Positions 4,567-5,753 of a DNA stretch of 5,753 nt are shown piece after piece. Under the pieces are notes generated by a model, which was given only the letters and a program-made list of their open reading frames with translations, was not told where the DNA came from and did not search any database. Within the stretch, counting starts at the first letter, position 1; the number at the start of each line of letters is the position of its first letter. The stretch comes from Microcaldota archaeon. Its GTDB lineage: Archaea > Micrarchaeota > Micrarchaeia > Norongarragalinales > UBA10210. The position numbers were made by a program, and so were the translations under genes. Where the stretch lies: positions 10,933 through 16,685 of the forward strand of contig DUGE01000108.1 in the NCBI GenBank assembly GCA_013331595.1, given 5' to 3'.

Positions 4567-5753
4567 ATGATTATCGGACTGTTATTTGTTTTAGCGGCCG
4601 GGGCCTTGGGTTTTTCGCTCGCCCGGAAACTAGTTCCAGAAGAACAAATAGCCTACGCCATGCCTTTCGGCATTGCGACCTCGACAATAATTGTTTTCCT
4701 TGTTTCGCTTGCCATTGGCTTCAGCGGGCAAAGCGTCCTGCTTTCAGCAATCCTGTGCGCTTTGCTTGCGCTCGGCCTTTGGAAAAAGAAAGGCGGCTTC
4801 AAGACAAGCCCAATCTCAAAACGTCTTGTTCCCCTCGCATTATTTTCACTTGCTTTCCTGTTTGCGATCAACTATGCAATGTTCCACTTTGACCAGGGCG
4901 CGCTCAAAGGCTTTCCCACGGACTTCGGTTTCCACAAGAGCATCATCGCCTCCCTGGGCAACGGCAACTTCCCTCCTGAAAACCCGCTTTTCGCCGGCCA
5001 CCCGCTCGCGTATTATTACTTCCTGCACTTGTTCACCGCGTCTTTCATAATGGGCGGCTTTTCCCTGCAATGGGCGTTCATAATAGTAAATTCTCTCGTT
5101 ATCTTTTCAGTGGTTTTGCTCCTCGCAATGTTGGCAAAAACGCTTTTCCCGAAAGAAGCCAGGGAAGGGAACACTATCGTTTACCTGGCGGTGCTCCTGG
5201 TTTTGCTTAACGGAACCCTGGCGTTCGTCCAGGCAGCCAAGGTCGGCACGTTTTCGTTCAGCCAGAATTTCTTCAACGACCCGTCGCTCACACACCCGTT
5301 TCTCACGCTTTTAACGGCACACTTGCTCGTCACGCCTTTTGCAATAGGACTCGCCCTGCTGCTCATCCTTGCAATAAAATTGATTGAGGGGGATTTCCGC
5401 TTTGCCGCGCTTCTGGGCATAATGCCGCTGTTCCACTTTTTCACATTCATTGTTGGAGTCGTACTCACTGCCGCCTATTACGCATTCAACCGGTCGGAGA
5501 AAAAAACTGATTACTGGCCTTTCGCCGTTGGAATTTTGCTTTCACTTCCGCAAGTGGCGTACTACTATTTCGCCCGCGGGCCTGCTGAAATCGTCTTCCG
5601 ACTCGGCTGGCTCTCGCCTTCGCAGGATTTGGTTTCAATAGCTTGGTTCTGGCTACAAAATTTAGGCATTTACATTTTGCTTGGAGCGATCGGCTATTAC
5701 TACGCGGACGAGAAAGCCCGCAGGCTTCTCTTGGCAACGCTGCCTTGGTTCAT
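4567..5753 (+). CDS. Polytopic membrane protein, GT-C glycosyltransferase-like, 3' end beyond the window
   Basis: The frame is open from ATG 4567 to the window edge: 395 residues, no stop, so the C-terminus is missing. About 11 hydrophobic segments can be drawn, near 1-19, 33-52, 54-72, 87-105, 150-165, 167-190, 203-222, 245-270, 278-303, 317-335 and 359-380. The loop after the fourth holds FPTDFGFH (116-123), then NFPPENPLFAGHPLAYYYFLH (134-154). This Asp/His-bearing first large loop, followed by a P-P-x-x-P...AG...L-x-YYYF pattern, resembles polyprenyl-phosphate-sugar-dependent GT-C enzymes and the archaeal/Chloroflexi 'YYY' membrane proteins (DUF2298-like). YYY recurs at 149-151, 332-334 and 377-379. 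If so, D119 is the candidate catalytic base and the enzyme would transfer sugar on the outer face of the membrane. The preceding glycosyltransferase gene supports a role in envelope glycan or glycoprotein synthesis. The family is inferred from pattern only. Confidence 0.8.
   Translation, partial: MIIGLLFVLAAGALGFSLARKLVPEEQIAYAMPFGIATSTIIVFLVSLAIGFSGQSVLLSAILCALLALGLWKKKGGFKTSPISKRLVPLALFSLAFLFAINYAMFHFDQGALKGFPTDFGFHKSIIASLGNGNFPPENPLFAGHPLAYYYFLHLFTASFIMGGFSLQWAFIIVNSLVIFSVVLLLAMLAKTLFPKEAREGNTIVYLAVLLVLLNGTLAFVQAAKVGTFSFSQNFFNDPSLTHPFLTLLTAHLLVTPFAIGLALLLILAIKLIEGDFRFAALLGIMPLFHFFTFIVGVVLTAAYYAFNRSEKKTDYWPFAVGILLSLPQVAYYYFARGPAEIVFRLGWLSPSQDLVSIAWFWLQNLGIYILLGAIGYYYADEKARRLLLATLPWF

Noticed and set aside
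1..5753. CRISPR arrays, insertion sequences or phage genes
   Set aside because: No spaced direct repeats, transposase motifs or terminal inverted repeats seen; all coding space is explained by ordinary archaeal genes.

Overview
The window is archaeal. It carries a 69-residue HMf-type histone, a Hef/FANCM-type helicase with an ERCC4 nuclease beside it, Shine-Dalgarno motifs of the GGTG/GGAGTG kind, and TATA-like boxes in the gaps. Hef plus histone points to a euryarchaeal or DPANN-type lineage; the sequence alone does not fix the phylum.

Layout. Positions 33-668 (+) encode a ScpB-like double winged-helix protein, the kleisin-associated subunit of an SMC complex. It converges on a minus-strand pair that reads, in transcription order, Hef-type SF2 helicase (2955-1354) then ERCC4/HhH nuclease (1330-674). 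A 262-bp gap between divergent promoters (2956-3217) holds two abutting hairpins, TATA-like boxes and a hairpin in the probable histone leader. The histone (3227-3436, +) ends in a pyrimidine-rich terminator-like tract. Next come a GT-A-fold glycosyltransferase-like protein (3489-4565, +) and, one base later, a polytopic GT-C-like membrane protein (4567 to the window end, truncated).

How the genes fit together. The left two thirds is a chromosome-maintenance block: condensin partner, fork-repair helicase, structure-specific nuclease and histone. The right third looks like an envelope glycosylation pair, one soluble and one membrane-embedded enzyme in one transcription unit.

The point most worth checking is the helicase/nuclease junction. 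In many euryarchaea Hef is one polypeptide. Here it is split into two reading frames, but a perfect -1 slippery heptamer (T TTT TTG) lies two codons before the helicase stop. A -1 shift there enters exactly the nuclease frame, with no stop in between, giving a 760-residue protein of normal Hef size. The helicase tail also carries a PCNA-binding (PIP-box) motif at this point. True gene fission, programmed frameshifting or transcriptional slippage, and a homopolymer error all remain possible.
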